From Streptomyces chilikensis (GTDB taxonomy: Bacteria > Actinomycetota > Actinomycetes > Streptomycetales > Streptomycetaceae): a stretch of DNA of 52,937 nucleotides. Numbering within the stretch: the first letter of the stretch is position 1; every line of letters begins with the position of its first letter. The position numbers and the translations under genes are program-made. The stretch is from positions 2,638,010 through 2,690,946 of the forward strand of contig NZ_LWCC02000005.1 of the NCBI RefSeq assembly GCF_001642695.1. The letters are read 5' to 3'. The notes under the pieces were generated by a model, which did no database searches, was not told the origin of the DNA, and saw nothing but the letters and a program-made list of their open reading frames with translations. This document shows positions 11,613 through 20,502 of this stretch, piece after piece.

Positions 11613-11968
11613 GCACGGCTCCGGTTGATGGTGACGGTCACGTCGTCGAACGGAACGGTGATGGGCGCGCCCGGCTTGTGGACGCAGACCTCGACCTCCG
11701 CGACGATCTCGTTCTTGAGGCAGACCGCGGCGATGCGTTCGGCGAGCGTCTCGATCAGGTCGACCGGTTCGCCCTCGACGACGCCCACGACCTCCTCGGC
11801 GAGGATGCCGTAGTGGACGGTCTTCGTCAGGTCGTCGCCGGCCGCGGCGGGACGGGTGTCGAGTCCCAGGACGACGTCCACGACGAAGGTCTGGCCCGTC
11901 TCGCGCTCCTCGGGGAACACACCGTGGTGGCCGTGGCCCTTGAGGCCGCGCAGCGCGACACGATCCAC
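11609..11968 (-). CDS. folB: dihydroneopterin aldolase
   Basis: Splits 7,8-dihydroneopterin into 6-hydroxymethyl-7,8-dihydropterin and glycolaldehyde. The protein has 119 residues, the usual length. Recognisable segments are LKGHGHHGVFPEERETGQTF and the C-terminal IAAVCLKN...VEVCVHKPGAPI, which includes the conserved active-site lysine region. The GTG start at 11968 is preceded by an AGGAGTG ribosome site. It overlaps folK by 4 bp downstream. The next gene upstream on the same strand (NTF2-like) ends about 174 bp away. Confidence 0.94.
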   Translation of the reverse strand: MDRVALRGLKGHGHHGVFPEERETGQTFVVDVVLGLDTRPAAAGDDLTKTVHYGILAEEVVGVVEGEPVDLIETLAERIAAVCLKNEIVAEVEVCVHKPGAPITVPFDDVTVTINRSRA

Positions 11969-12142
11969 TACGAATCACTCCTGCAGTCGTCGGTGAGGGG
12001 CCGGTTCCGCGCCGGGTGCGCGAGGGCGCCCACTGCACAGAATCTACCCGTGGACGTCGGCGTTCCTCCTCGTCGGGGGAGTGCGACCGGCCGAAGACGG
12101 CCACTACCCCGTGCGCCCCGGCCCCAATCACGGGCGGGGGAG

Positions 12143-12655
12143 TCACGCGGGAATGTCGGGTTCCTCCGGCCCCTCGTCCTCGTCGGACTCGGTGAGGACC
12201 GGGGAGGCGTGGTGGGACCACACCTTCCAGCCGGAGGGGGTGCGGCGGAACACGTTGGTCGCCACCACGAGCTGCCCGAGCAGCGGGCCCGGGTCGTCGC
12301 CCTCCTCGGGCGGCGGGCCGCCGCTGAGGATGTTCTCGGTACAGGTGACCACGGCGGTGTCGCCGGTGACCGAGACGTGCAGGTCGGTCAGGAAGAACTG
12401 GATGTAGTCCGTGTTCGCCATGATCAACGCGTAGGACCGCAGGACCTCCCCGCGCCCGTTGAGGGCGGGCCAGCCGGGGTGGACGCAGGAGATCACCCCG
12501 GTCTCCGCCGGGTCGTGGTACGTCTCGTCGACGCCGAGGTCGGCGGGGGAGAGCCAGAGGGCGGAGAGCTCGTCGAAGTCACCCTGCTCGATCGCCTCGT
12601 AGAAGGCGGTGTTGGCGAGTTCGACCTGCTCGACGTCCGTGTGCGCGGTGCTCAC
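12143..12655 (-). CDS. nuclear transport factor 2 (SnoaL-like) fold protein
   Basis: Predicted 170-residue soluble protein with the cone-shaped NTF2-like fold pattern: an N-terminal helix ANTAFYEAIEQGDFDELSALW, then DETYHDPAETGVISCVHPGWPALNGR, and strands ending in NVFRRTPSGWKVWSHHASP. The tail is acidic. Family members range from ketosteroid-isomerase-like enzymes to non-enzymatic ligand binders, and the function here is unknown. Two starts are possible: GTG 12655, with AGGTGA upstream, or GTG 12664, which overlaps the folP stop by 4 bp. Either way it is coupled to folP in a folate cluster. Confidence 0.85.
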   Translation of the reverse strand: MSTAHTDVEQVELANTAFYEAIEQGDFDELSALWLSPADLGVDETYHDPAETGVISCVHPGWPALNGRGEVLRSYALIMANTDYIQFFLTDLHVSVTGDTAVVTCTENILSGGPPPEEGDDPGPLLGQLVVATNVFRRTPSGWKVWSHHASPVLTESDEDEGPEEPDIPA

Positions 12656-12660
12656 CGCGA

Positions 12661-13521
12661 TCACCTGGCCCCTGCGACGGCGGCGGCGACCCGTACCGCG
12701 TCGGCCGAGGCGCGCACCTCGTGGACCCGGACGGCCCACGCTCCCCGCTGGGCGGCGAGCATCGAGACGGCGGCGGTGGCGGCGTCCCGCTCCCGGGCGG
12801 GCGGCGGGGTGCCGTCCGGGCCGGCGAGGACGTGGCCCAGGAAGCGCTTGCGGGAGGCGGCCACCAGCACCGGTCGTCCGAGCCCGAACAGCCGGTCCAG
12901 GTGGGCGAGGAGGGCGAGGTCGTCCTCGGCGCCCTTGGAGAAGCCGAGACCGGGATCGACGACGATCCGCCCGGGATCGACACCGCCCGCGACGGCGGCG
13001 TCCACCCTGGCCCGGATCTCGTCGACCACCTCGCGGACCACGTCGGTGTAACGGCCGGGGATGTTGGCGCCCTCCAGCAGGCCGCGCCAGTGCATCACCA
13101 CGAACGGCGCGCCGGCGGACGCGACCACCGGGATCATCGCCGGGTCGGCGAGGCCGGCGCTGACGTCGTTGACCATGACCGCGCCCGCGGCGAGCGCCCT
13201 CTCCGCGACCGAGGCGCGCATGGTGTCGACCGAGACGACGACCCCTTCGGCGGCCAGCCCGCGGACCACGGGGATCACCCGGCGCAGCTCCTCCGCCTCG
13301 TCCACCCGGGTGGCGCCGGGGCGGGTGGACTCGCCGCCCACGTCGACCAGGTCGGCGCCCTCCGAGGCGAGGTCCAGGCCCCGCTTGACCGCAGTGGTGG
13401 TGTCGAACCACCGGCCGCCGTCGGAGAAGGAGTCCGGAGTTACGTTGACGACGCCCATGACCGCGCAGCGGTCCCACGCCGGAAGGCCCGCCACGTGGCC
13501 GCGTACGCACTGCTTGCTCAT
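12661..13521 (-). CDS. folP: dihydropteroate synthase
   Basis: Condenses 6-hydroxymethyl-dihydropterin pyrophosphate with p-aminobenzoate; it is the sulfonamide target. The protein has 286 residues. Signatures are MGVVNVTPDSFSDGGR, DVGGESTRPGA, VMVNDVSAG, IVVDPGLGFSKGAEDD and the C-terminal AVRVHEV. The start ATG at 13521 lies 6 nt after a TAGGCT -10 box, so the transcript is predicted to be leaderless. It is the first gene of the minus-strand folate block and divergent from the coiled-coil membrane protein. Confidence 0.96.
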   Translation of the reverse strand: MSKQCVRGHVAGLPAWDRCAVMGVVNVTPDSFSDGGRWFDTTTAVKRGLDLASEGADLVDVGGESTRPGATRVDEAEELRRVIPVVRGLAAEGVVVSVDTMRASVAERALAAGAVMVNDVSAGLADPAMIPVVASAGAPFVVMHWRGLLEGANIPGRYTDVVREVVDEIRARVDAAVAGGVDPGRIVVDPGLGFSKGAEDDLALLAHLDRLFGLGRPVLVAASRKRFLGHVLAGPDGTPPPARERDAATAAVSMLAAQRGAWAVRVHEVRASADAVRVAAAVAGAR

Positions 13522-13527
13522 GCGACC

Positions 13528-13533
13528 AGCCTA
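13528..13533 (-). promoter_or_regulatory. -10 box (TAGGCT) of folP, predicted leaderless
   Basis: On the minus strand TAGGCT is separated by 6 nt from the folP ATG and there is no Shine-Dalgarno. This would be the main promoter of the folP-NTF2-folB-folK-DUF3180 block. Confidence 0.55.
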
Positions 13534-13707
13534 GGCGTCCGGGCAGGAGCACGCCGACCCCGTCGGCCCGCCGAGCGGCCTGTGAAGTGGTGCAAAACGG
13601 GATGCGGGGAGGGCTCTCCGTCGATCTGATCAAGAAACGGGAATGTCGGGACGGAAAGCGGGCGCCGATTTTTGCCTTCCCGGGCGTCTACGATCGCCTA
13701 CGCGCGG

Positions 13708-13713
13708 TAAATT
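13708..13713 (+). promoter_or_regulatory. -10 box (TAAATT) of a predicted leaderless transcript
   Basis: TAAATT is followed by 7 nt and the ATG at 13721, without a ribosome site. The ~190-bp divergent region with folP is relatively AT-rich, as expected for a promoter. Confidence 0.55.
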
Positions 13714-13720
13714 TCTGGCC

Positions 13721-15190
13721 ATGCCACGAGGACGTCATCGTCATTCCCCGCCTCTGCACAGGCTCCTGCCGCCGTCGGTCTTCGCGGCTGTGTCCGTGGT
13801 CTGTGCGCTGGTCGTGTGGTTCCTGGACGAACCGTTGCTGCTGCGGCTGGTGACCGCCCTCGCCGCCGTGGTCGGTGTGGCCGCCGCGGTGACGCTGCGC
13901 CGCTGGGACGCGGCGGCCGGTCTGAGCGTCGCGGAGCTGAAGCGGGCGAAGGCCGGCGCCGAGTGGCAGCACGAGGAGCGCGTGGCCGAGCTGGAGGCCG
14001 ACCTGGAGGAGAGCCGGGAGCTCCGGACCAAGCTGGAGCAGCGGCTGCGGTCCAAGCGGGCCGAACTGGCGGCGCTGCGCAACGAGCACGCCTCCCTCCT
14101 GCGGCGTTATGCCACGGCGGAGACGGAACGGGCGAGCGCCCTGGAAGGACGGCGCCTGCTGGAGATCGAGTCCAAGGACCCGGTTCCGGCGCTGCCCCCG
14201 GTGCGGGAGACCCCGGCGCTCGGCCCGGCCCCTGCTCCGGAGCCTCCCCGGCCGTTCTCGCCGCAGGGCGGGGAGCTGTTCCGCCGGGCCGGCGAGGTCC
14301 TGGACGCGCTGGAGACGCGCCCGGCCCCCGCCGACGCGGAGGCGGGGCCCGTCGACACCGGGTCCGACGACGGGTCCGTCGACACCGGTTCCGCCGACGA
14401 CGGGTTCGCCGACGGCGTGGACCTCGGCGGGACCGCGGAGCCGGACGGTGCGCCGCGGCTCGAGGTGCCCGAGGAGCTCGACCGGCCCGTGGACGTCCAC
14501 GGCCCGGAGACGACCCGGGAACTCGGCCCGGACGAGGTGCGGGAGTCCGAGGGCACCGTGCCGGCCGCGGACGTGGTGGACGACGGCGACGCCCCGGCGG
14601 ACGCGGAAGAGGCACCGTCGAACCGTCCGGTGCCCGGGGAGCGGGACGGACGTGGTGCGGAGGACGATGCGGACGGCTCCGCCGCCTCCGGCCCGGCCGC
14701 GCTCACGCCGGCCCGCCCGGCCGGCGGGCACTTCACGGTGCCCACCGCCGTCGCCGTGGTGCCGGCGGCCGAGGCGCCGCGCCGGCCGGGGACCGAGGGC
14801 GGCTTCGACTTCTTCGGCACCCAGCGGGCCGACCGGGGCGCCGGCCACCCGCCGCGGACGGCCTCGCCGGAGGCGCCGTCGTCCGACGTCGTGCGTCAGC
14901 CGATCCAGTGGCAGGCCCAGTGGCAGGCCCGGCAGCAGCAGGCGGAGCAGTGGCCCCGGCACCAGGCGGCCCCGCAGCCCCGGGCGGAGGAGCGGAGCGG
15001 GCCGGAGGAGCGGAGCGGGCCGGAGGAGCGAGCCGGGGCCGAGGAGCGGACCGGGACCGGGGAGCGGACCGGGACCGGGGAGCAGACCCGGACCGGGACC
15101 GAGGGGCGGACCGCCGCCACCCCGACGCAGCCGCTGATCAGGACGTCGCCACGGACCGACATCGGCCGGGTGATCGACGTCGACGCGTAG
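13721..15190 (+). CDS. membrane-anchored coiled-coil protein with disordered repeat tail
   Basis: Predicted 489-residue protein of unknown function. Two hydrophobic segments near the N-terminus (about 17-35 and 40-58) are followed by a charged helical coiled coil (about 66-140, rich in E, L, K and R heptads). After that come a long Pro/Glu/Asp-rich disordered part and a low-complexity end with Gln/Trp repeats (QWQAQWQARQQQAEQW) and repeated EERSGP/GERTGTG units near residues 425-465. The last residues, IGRVIDVDA, look conserved-type rather than random. An in-frame ATG at 13643 exists, but the -10 box at 13708 favours 13721. Repeat number is likely to vary between strains. Confidence 0.75.
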   Translation: MPRGRHRHSPPLHRLLPPSVFAAVSVVCALVVWFLDEPLLLRLVTALAAVVGVAAAVTLRRWDAAAGLSVAELKRAKAGAEWQHEERVAELEADLEESRELRTKLEQRLRSKRAELAALRNEHASLLRRYATAETERASALEGRRLLEIESKDPVPALPPVRETPALGPAPAPEPPRPFSPQGGELFRRAGEVLDALETRPAPADAEAGPVDTGSDDGSVDTGSADDGFADGVDLGGTAEPDGAPRLEVPEELDRPVDVHGPETTRELGPDEVRESEGTVPAADVVDDGDAPADAEEAPSNRPVPGERDGRGAEDDADGSAASGPAALTPARPAGGHFTVPTAVAVVPAAEAPRRPGTEGGFDFFGTQRADRGAGHPPRTASPEAPSSDVVRQPIQWQAQWQARQQQAEQWPRHQAAPQPRAEERSGPEERSGPEERAGAEERTGTGERTGTGEQTRTGTEGRTAATPTQPLIRTSPRTDIGRVIDVDA

Positions 15191-15310
15191 GGGACGACCC
15201 GCACGCCGCGTCCTGGCCGGCCGGTCACCGCCCCGCCGACCGCCGGGTCCCTGCCGGCCGTGTCCGCCCTGCCCCCACGCCCGGCGTCCGCGGTAGGCCA
15301 GACTGAAGCC

Positions 15311-16462
15311 ATGACGTCCACGACGCAGACCACGGTCGGCATCGGCGCCGCCGCCGAGACCACCGACATGGTGCTCAACATCGGCCCCCAGCACCCCTCC
15401 ACGCACGGCGTGCTGCGCCTGCGCCTGGTGCTGGACGGCGAACGCATCACCAGCGCCGAGCCGGTGATCGGCTACATGCACCGCGGCGCGGAGAAGCTTT
15501 TCGAGGCTCGTGACTACCGGCAGATCATCATGCTGGCCAATCGTCACGACTGGCTCTCGGCGTTCTCCAACGAGCTGGGCGTGGTGATCGCGGTCGAGCG
15601 GATGCTCGGCATGGAGGTCCCCGACCGGGCGGTGTGGATCCGCACCCTGCTCGCCGAGCTCAACCGGGTGCTCAACCACCTGATGTTCCTCGGCTCCTAT
15701 CCGCTGGAACTCGGCGGCATCACGCCGATGTTCTACGCCTTCCGCGAGCGCGAGGACCTCCAGCACGTCATGGAGGAGGTGTCCGGCGGGCGGATCCACT
15801 ACATGTTCAACCGGGTCGGCGGTCTCAAGGAGGACCTGCCGCTGGGCTGGACGGACCGGGTCCGTGCCGTGGTGGCCGCCGCCCGGTCCCGGATGGACGT
15901 CTTCGACGACCTGGTCCTCGGCAACGAGATCTTCCGCGGCCGGACCCGCGGGGTCGGCGTGCTGAGCGCGGAGGCGGTGCACGCCTACGGGGTGAGCGGG
16001 CCGATCGCCCGGGCCTCCGGCGTCGACTTCGACCTGCGCCGCGACGAGCCCTACCTGGCGTACGGCGAGCTCGGCGACGTGCTGAAGGTGGTCACCCGGG
16101 AGGAGGGCGACTGCCTGGCGCGGTTCGAGTGCCTGCTGGAGCAGACGCACAACTCGCTCGCCCTGGCGGATGCGTGCCTGGACCGGCTGGCCGAGCTGCC
16201 GCCGGGGCCGGTCAACCAGCGGCTGCCCAAGGTGCTGAAGGCGCCGGAGGGACACACCTACGCGTGGACCGAGAACCCGCTCGGCCTCAACGGCTACTAC
16301 CTGGTCTCGCGCGGGGAGAAGACGCCGTACCGGCTGAAGCTGCGATCGGCGTCCTACAACAACATCCAGGTGCTCACCGAGCTGCTGCCGGGCACGCTGG
16401 TCGCCGACATGGTCGCCATCCTCGGCTCGCTCTTCTTCGTGGTCGGGGACATCGACAAGTGA
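15311..16462 (+). CDS. nuoD2: NADH-quinone oxidoreductase subunit D-like (NuoD2, 49-kDa family)
   Basis: Homologue of the 49-kDa/NDUFS2 quinone-site subunit of complex I, 383 residues. Family landmarks are [58 protein letters not shown] and the C-terminal [20 protein letters not shown]. It stands alone, outside any nuo operon, so it is a second NuoD copy, as is known in other streptomycetes. The ATG at 15311 lies downstream of a weak CAGACT hexamer. The quinone-site arginine segment (R58 in YMHRGAEK) is retained. The convergent neighbour is a MidA-type methyltransferase, the family that methylates this subunit in mitochondria. Confidence 0.9.
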   Translation: MTSTTQTTVGIGAAAETTDMVLNIGPQHPSTHGVLRLRLVLDGERITSAEPVIGYMHRGAEKLFEARDYRQIIMLANRHDWLSAFSNELGVVIAVERMLGMEVPDRAVWIRTLLAELNRVLNHLMFLGSYPLELGGITPMFYAFREREDLQHVMEEVSGGRIHYMFNRVGGLKEDLPLGWTDRVRAVVAAARSRMDVFDDLVLGNEIFRGRTRGVGVLSAEAVHAYGVSGPIARASGVDFDLRRDEPYLAYGELGDVLKVVTREEGDCLARFECLLEQTHNSLALADACLDRLAELPPGPVNQRLPKVLKAPEGHTYAWTENPLGLNGYYLVSRGEKTPYRLKLRSASYNNIQVLTELLPGTLVADMVAILGSLFFVVGDIDK

Positions 16463-16520
16463 CCGGCGGGCCCGGGCGGTGCCCGGCCCGCCGCGCCCGG
16501 ATGACCGGCCCGCCGCGCCG

Positions 16521-17612
16521 TCAGGACGCGAGCGGGTCGGGAACGCCCACCGGCTGGAGCAGCCAGGTGAAGTCGCCGAGTCCGCCGGGCGCGGTGAGTT
16601 CGGACGCCTCGCCGGCCGAGGCGAGGGCGCGGACGTAGCCCGCGGGGTCCGAGGAGGCCAGGGCCAGCGGTGGGCGCGCGCCCGTGACGCCGAGCGCGCG
16701 CAGCGCCTCCCGCTGGGTGAGCAGGCGGCCGCCGGGCAGGACGCAGGAGTCCAGCGCCACATGGGCGGTCAGGTCACGGCTGCCGTCCGGGACGGGCGGC
16801 ACCTCGCGGCCCGCGCGGAACCCGGTGAGCGTGCCGAAGGGAGGCCGGGCGCCGGCGGTGTGCGCGTAGTCGACGGCCACCGCCAGGCCCGCCTCCAGGG
16901 AGGCCACCGCCCCGGCCCAGGCCCGGTCGCGCGGCAGGCCGATCTCGGCGCGCAGTCCCTCCTCGGGCGGCAGGGGCCACCATCGCTCCAGCCAGGCGGC
17001 GTCCTCACCGTCCACCGCCGCGCCCGGCAGCTCGGTCCCGTCCGGACGGACCAGGACCCGGCGCGGGACACCGGCCCCGTCGGTCTCCACCACGTCCACC
17101 GGCACGTTGTCCAGCCACTCGTTGGCGAACAGCAGCCCGCGCACCCCGCGCGGGGGCGCGTCCAGCCACTCGATCCGTTCCGGCAGCCCGGCGGGGCGGT
17201 CCGCCACCTCCACGGCGCAGATCCGGATCCGTCCGGCCACCTCCGGCGGCAGCGCGGCCAGGACCCCGGCGGCCAGCTCGCCGCGTCCGGCCGCCATGTC
17301 GACGAAGGCCGCCCCGTCCGGCCGGCCCAGGGCCTCGTCGACCCGGCACAGCAGCCGGGCGACGGCGATCGCGAAGAGCGGGGAGGCGTGCACCGAGGTG
17401 CGGAAGTGGCCTGCCGGGCCCTCCGGCAGACGGTAGAAGCCGCGGGGGCCGTACAGCGCCTCCCGCGCCGCCTCCCGCCACCCGCGTGCGCCGTCCGTCC
17501 GGCCGCCGCCGTCGGCCGGGCCGCCGTGGGCCGGGCCGCCGTGGGCCGGGTCCTCGTGCGCCTGGTCGCCCTCTGCCGGGCCCTCGTGCACCCGGTCGCC
17601 GTCCGCAGTCAT
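16521..17612 (-). CDS. SAM-dependent methyltransferase, DUF185 / MidA (NDUFAF7-like) family
   Basis: Predicted 363-residue protein. The N-terminus has a Gly/His/Pro repeat ([14 protein letters not shown]) made by 15-bp DNA repeats. The body follows the MidA pattern: [19 protein letters not shown], the SAM-binding segment [40 protein letters not shown], and [11 protein letters not shown]. Mitochondrial NDUFAF7/MidA dimethylates an arginine of the complex I 49-kDa subunit. The ATG at 17612 is preferred over the TTG at 17639; a TAGCCT hexamer just upstream would give a short leader with GAGCGGGA. It is convergent with nuoD2, only 58 bp apart. Confidence 0.85.
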   Translation of the reverse strand: MTADGDRVHEGPAEGDQAHEDPAHGGPAHGGPADGGGRTDGARGWREAAREALYGPRGFYRLPEGPAGHFRTSVHASPLFAIAVARLLCRVDEALGRPDGAAFVDMAAGRGELAAGVLAALPPEVAGRIRICAVEVADRPAGLPERIEWLDAPPRGVRGLLFANEWLDNVPVDVVETDGAGVPRRVLVRPDGTELPGAAVDGEDAAWLERWWPLPPEEGLRAEIGLPRDRAWAGAVASLEAGLAVAVDYAHTAGARPPFGTLTGFRAGREVPPVPDGSRDLTAHVALDSCVLPGGRLLTQREALRALGVTGARPPLALASSDPAGYVRALASAGEASELTAPGGLGDFTWLLQPVGVPDPLAS

Positions 17613-17736
17613 CGCCGTCCCGCTCTCGCCACGCGGCAAGGCTAGGGCCCTCGGGCGGACCGGGTCCCCCTGGGGGCGTACGGCCGGCCTGCGGGTCTCG
17701 GCCGCCCGGCTGACTTCCGGAGCCGTCCGACATCCC

Positions 17737-17742
17737 TACCCT
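17737..17742 (+). promoter_or_regulatory. -10 box (TACCCT) of the sensor kinase gene, predicted leaderless
   Basis: TACCCT is followed by 6 nt and the GTG at 17749. No Shine-Dalgarno is present. Confidence 0.5.
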
Positions 17743-17748
17743 GTACAG

Positions 17749-18948
17749 GTGCAGCGCCTCTACGACTTCATCCACTCCCACCAGACCTGGGTGGACGGCT
17801 TCTGGGCGGTTCTGCTCGTCCTCCTGTCGGTGGTGACGGGGACCCACGGTCCCCAGGCCGCCCACTGGGACCGGGTGGCGATCGTGCCGGTGGTCCTCGC
17901 GCTCGGCGTGGCGACGACGCTGCGGTCCCGGATGCCGGAACGGATGCTGCTGCTGGCCACCGCGGCAGGCGTCCTCCAGCTGCTGGCCGACGTGCCGATC
18001 CTCCCGGCCGACTTCGCGCTGCTGATGACGATCTACTCGGTCGCCGTGGCCGGCAGCGTCAAGGCCTCGCGCGCCGCCCTGGCGGTGGCCCTGCTGGCGG
18101 CTCCCCTGGCGCAGCTGCGCTGGCCGGAGGAGAACTCCTCCCTGGTGGGCAACGTGGTGATCCTGGTCTTCCAGACCGTGCCGCTGGTCTTCGCCTGGGT
18201 GCTCGGCGACGCCCGCCGCACCCGCAGCGCCTACTTCGCGCAACTGGAGGAGCGGGCCGCCCGGCTGGAGCGGGAACGCGAGACCCAGGCCAAGATCGCG
18301 GTGGCCGCGGAGCGCGCCCGGATAGCCCGGGAACTGCACGACGTGGTGGCCCACAACGTGTCGGTGATGGTGGTCCAGGCAGACGGCGCCGCCTACGTCC
18401 TGGACACCGCGCCCGAGCAGTCGAAGAAGGCCCTGGAGACCATCTCGGCCACCGGCCGCCAGGCGCTCGCGGAGATGCGCCGCCTGCTGGGCGTGCTGCG
18501 CACCGGCGAGCAGCCGGTGAACGGCGAGTACGTGCCGCAGCCCGACGTGGCGCAGATAGAGGACCTGGTCGAGCAGTGCCGGGGCGCGGGCCTGACCGTC
18601 GACTTCAAGGTCGAGGGAAGCCCCCGACCGCTGCCCAGCGGGGTGGAGCTCACCGCCTACCGCATCGTGCAGGAGGCACTGACCAACGTCCGCAAGCACG
18701 CGGGGCCCGAGGCGGGGGCCGGGGTCCGGCTGGTCTACTTCGACGACGGGCTGGGCCTGCTGGTCGAGGACGACGGCCGGGGGGCACCGCCGGAACTGTG
18801 CGCCGCGGGCGGCGCGGACGGACAGGGCCAGGGTCTGATCGGCATGAGGGAGCGCGTCGGCATGGTCGGCGGCACCCTCGACGCCGGTCCGCGGCCCGGC
18901 GGAGGCTTCCGCATCAGCGCCCTGCTTCCCCTCAGGTCCGCCCTCTGA
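17749..18948 (+). CDS. two-component sensor histidine kinase (HisKA_3, NarL-type)
   Basis: Predicted 399-residue membrane kinase. Four to five hydrophobic segments occupy about residues 15-155. A short helical linker (ERAARLERERETQAK) leads to the HisKA_3 dimerisation domain with phosphoacceptor H197 in ARELHDVVAHNVSVMVVQ. The ATPase domain has an N-box-like segment (VQEALTNVRKHA) and a G-box (VEDDGRG, then GQGLIGMRERV). It has no extracellular sensor domain of any size, so the membrane part probably senses the signal. The response regulator gene follows after 54 bp. The signal is unknown. Confidence 0.94.
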   Translation: MQRLYDFIHSHQTWVDGFWAVLLVLLSVVTGTHGPQAAHWDRVAIVPVVLALGVATTLRSRMPERMLLLATAAGVLQLLADVPILPADFALLMTIYSVAVAGSVKASRAALAVALLAAPLAQLRWPEENSSLVGNVVILVFQTVPLVFAWVLGDARRTRSAYFAQLEERAARLERERETQAKIAVAAERARIARELHDVVAHNVSVMVVQADGAAYVLDTAPEQSKKALETISATGRQALAEMRRLLGVLRTGEQPVNGEYVPQPDVAQIEDLVEQCRGAGLTVDFKVEGSPRPLPSGVELTAYRIVQEALTNVRKHAGPEAGAGVRLVYFDDGLGLLVEDDGRGAPPELCAAGGADGQGQGLIGMRERVGMVGGTLDAGPRPGGGFRISALLPLRSAL

Positions 18949-19002
18949 CGCACCGTCCACGACCTTCCTGCCGCCCATCCCCTCACGGAACGCGAGAAAC
19001 CG

Positions 19003-19683
19003 ATGCCGATCCGCGTGATGCTCGTCGACGACCAGGCGCTGCTGCGCACCGGTTTCCGCATGGTGCTGGACGCCCAGCCCGACATGGAGGTGGTCGCCGA
19101 GGCCGGCGACGGCGAGGAGGCGCTGCGGCTGCTGGCCGGCGCGCGGGCGGACGTGGTGCTGATGGACGTGCGGATGCCGCGCATGGACGGCGTCGAGGCC
19201 ACCCGCCGGGTCTGTGAGGAGCCGGGGGCGCCCAAGGTGCTGATCCTGACCACCTTCGACCTGGACGAGTACGCGTTCTCCGCGCTGCGGGCGGGGGCCA
19301 GCGGGTTCATGCTGAAGGACGTCCCGCCGGGCGACCTGCTGGCCGCCATCCGCGCCGTGCACAGCGGGGACGCCGTGGTCGCGCCGTCCACCACGCGCCG
19401 TCTGCTGGACCGGTTCGCGCCCATGCTGCCGGGCGCCCCCGACGAGCGCTCGCGCGCCCGTGAGGAGGAACTGGCCCGGCTCACCACGCGCGAGCGGGAG
19501 GTGATGGTGCTGGTCGCCCAGGGGCTGTCGAACGGGGAGATCGCCGCCCGGCTGGTCCTTTCCGAGGCCACGGTGAAGACCCATGTGGGCCGCATCCTCA
19601 CCAAACTGGGCCTGCGCGACCGGGTCCAGGTCGTGGTCCTCGCCTACGAGACGGGCCTGGTGCGGGCCGGAGGGCTCGGCTGA
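19003..19683 (+). CDS. response regulator, NarL/LuxR family
   Basis: Predicted 226-residue DNA-binding regulator paired with the preceding kinase. The receiver domain (about 1-125) has the acidic pair in LVDDQ, the phosphorylation site D55 in VVLMDVRMPRMDG, and the conserved threonine and lysine regions (ILTTFD, FMLKDVPPGDLL). A LuxR-type helix-turn-helix follows (about 160-220: LTTREREVMVLVAQGLSNGEIA...SEATVKTHVGRILTKLGLRDR). The promoters it binds cannot be told from the sequence. Confidence 0.95.
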   Translation: MPIRVMLVDDQALLRTGFRMVLDAQPDMEVVAEAGDGEEALRLLAGARADVVLMDVRMPRMDGVEATRRVCEEPGAPKVLILTTFDLDEYAFSALRAGASGFMLKDVPPGDLLAAIRAVHSGDAVVAPSTTRRLLDRFAPMLPGAPDERSRAREEELARLTTREREVMVLVAQGLSNGEIAARLVLSEATVKTHVGRILTKLGLRDRVQVVVLAYETGLVRAGGLG

Positions 19684-19785
19684 GGCGACGGCCCTGCCCG
19701 CGGCCGGAGGCCCGGCCCAGGCGTGCTTCCCGGGCCGGAGGTCCGCCGATCGTCCCGACCGGGCCCGCGCGCGGCCCGCGGCCAC

Positions 19786-19791
19786 TAGATT
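19786..19791 (+). promoter_or_regulatory. -10 box (TAGATT) of the TmrB-like gene, predicted leaderless
   Basis: TAGATT is followed by 6 nt and the ATG at 19798, with no ribosome site. This is one of the clearest leaderless arrangements in the window. Confidence 0.55.
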
Positions 19792-19797
19792 CTGCCC

Positions 19798-20430
19798 ATG
19801 CTCCTGTGGATCAACGGCCCCTTCGGGGGCGGCAAGACACAGACCGCGTACGAGATGCACCGACGGCTGCCCGGCAGCGTGATCTGCGACCCGGAGCACC
19901 TCGGTTTCGGCCTGCGCCGGATGATGCCGCCCCCACTGCGCGGCGACTTCCAGGACCTGGCCTCCTGGCGGCAGGGCGTGGTGGAGGTCCTCGACCTCGC
20001 GCTCACCCACCACGAGGGCGTGGTGATCGTCCCGATGACGGTGACCGATCCCGGGTACTTCGCGCAGACCGTCGGGCGGCTCGGCGAACTCGGGCACGAC
20101 GTACGGCACTTCACCCTCCTCGCGCAACGGGAGACCGTGCTGCGGCGACTGCGCGAACGCGGCCTCGGACGGCTGCCGGGCCGCCTGGCGGGCGGATGGA
20201 AGGCGCGACGGTCCGAGAGCTGGGCCGTCGAGCGGCTCGACGGGGCGCTGGAACGCCTCAAGGAGCCCGGGTTCGCCGAACACCTGTGGACGGACGACTT
20301 CACCGTGCCCAGGACCGCCGACCGGATCGCCGTCCTGGCCGGGCTCACGCTCCGCCCCAACCGGGGCGGAGCGGTGGCCGACCGCTACCGCCGGACCAGG
20401 ACCGGGCTGCGGCACATCCGGTTCGACTGA
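19798..20430 (+). CDS. P-loop ATP-binding protein, TmrB-like
   Basis: Predicted 210-residue protein. It opens directly with a Walker A loop, INGPFGGGKTQTAYE, in the style of the Bacillus tunicamycin-resistance protein TmrB and related small kinases. A Walker-B-like strand (VVIVPMTV) and an arginine-rich region (RETVLRRLRERGLG) follow. The C-terminus is basic. The substrate is unknown; TmrB-type proteins may phosphorylate or sequester nucleoside-like antibiotics, but resistance here is inference only. It follows the two-component pair but has its own promoter-like hexamer. Confidence 0.75.
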   Translation: MLLWINGPFGGGKTQTAYEMHRRLPGSVICDPEHLGFGLRRMMPPPLRGDFQDLASWRQGVVEVLDLALTHHEGVVIVPMTVTDPGYFAQTVGRLGELGHDVRHFTLLAQRETVLRRLRERGLGRLPGRLAGGWKARRSESWAVERLDGALERLKEPGFAEHLWTDDFTVPRTADRIAVLAGLTLRPNRGGAVADRYRRTRTGLRHIRFD

Positions 20431-20502
20431 ACGGCCCGGCCGGACCGGAAGCCTGGGAGGACCGGGAGCCGGCCGGCCCCGGAGCCCGGCCGGCCCGGCC
20501 CG

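Noticed and set aside
13688-16762. 1024-residue open frame on the minus strand opposite the coiled-coil protein and NuoD2
   Set aside because: It is antisense to two clear genes, is of low-complexity Arg/Gly/Val/His composition and has no protein motif. Long antisense frames are common in high-GC DNA.
17005-20415. 1136-residue minus-strand open frame across the two-component genes
   Set aside because: It overlaps the sensor kinase, response regulator and TmrB-like genes, and its codon pattern and composition are those of a shadow frame.
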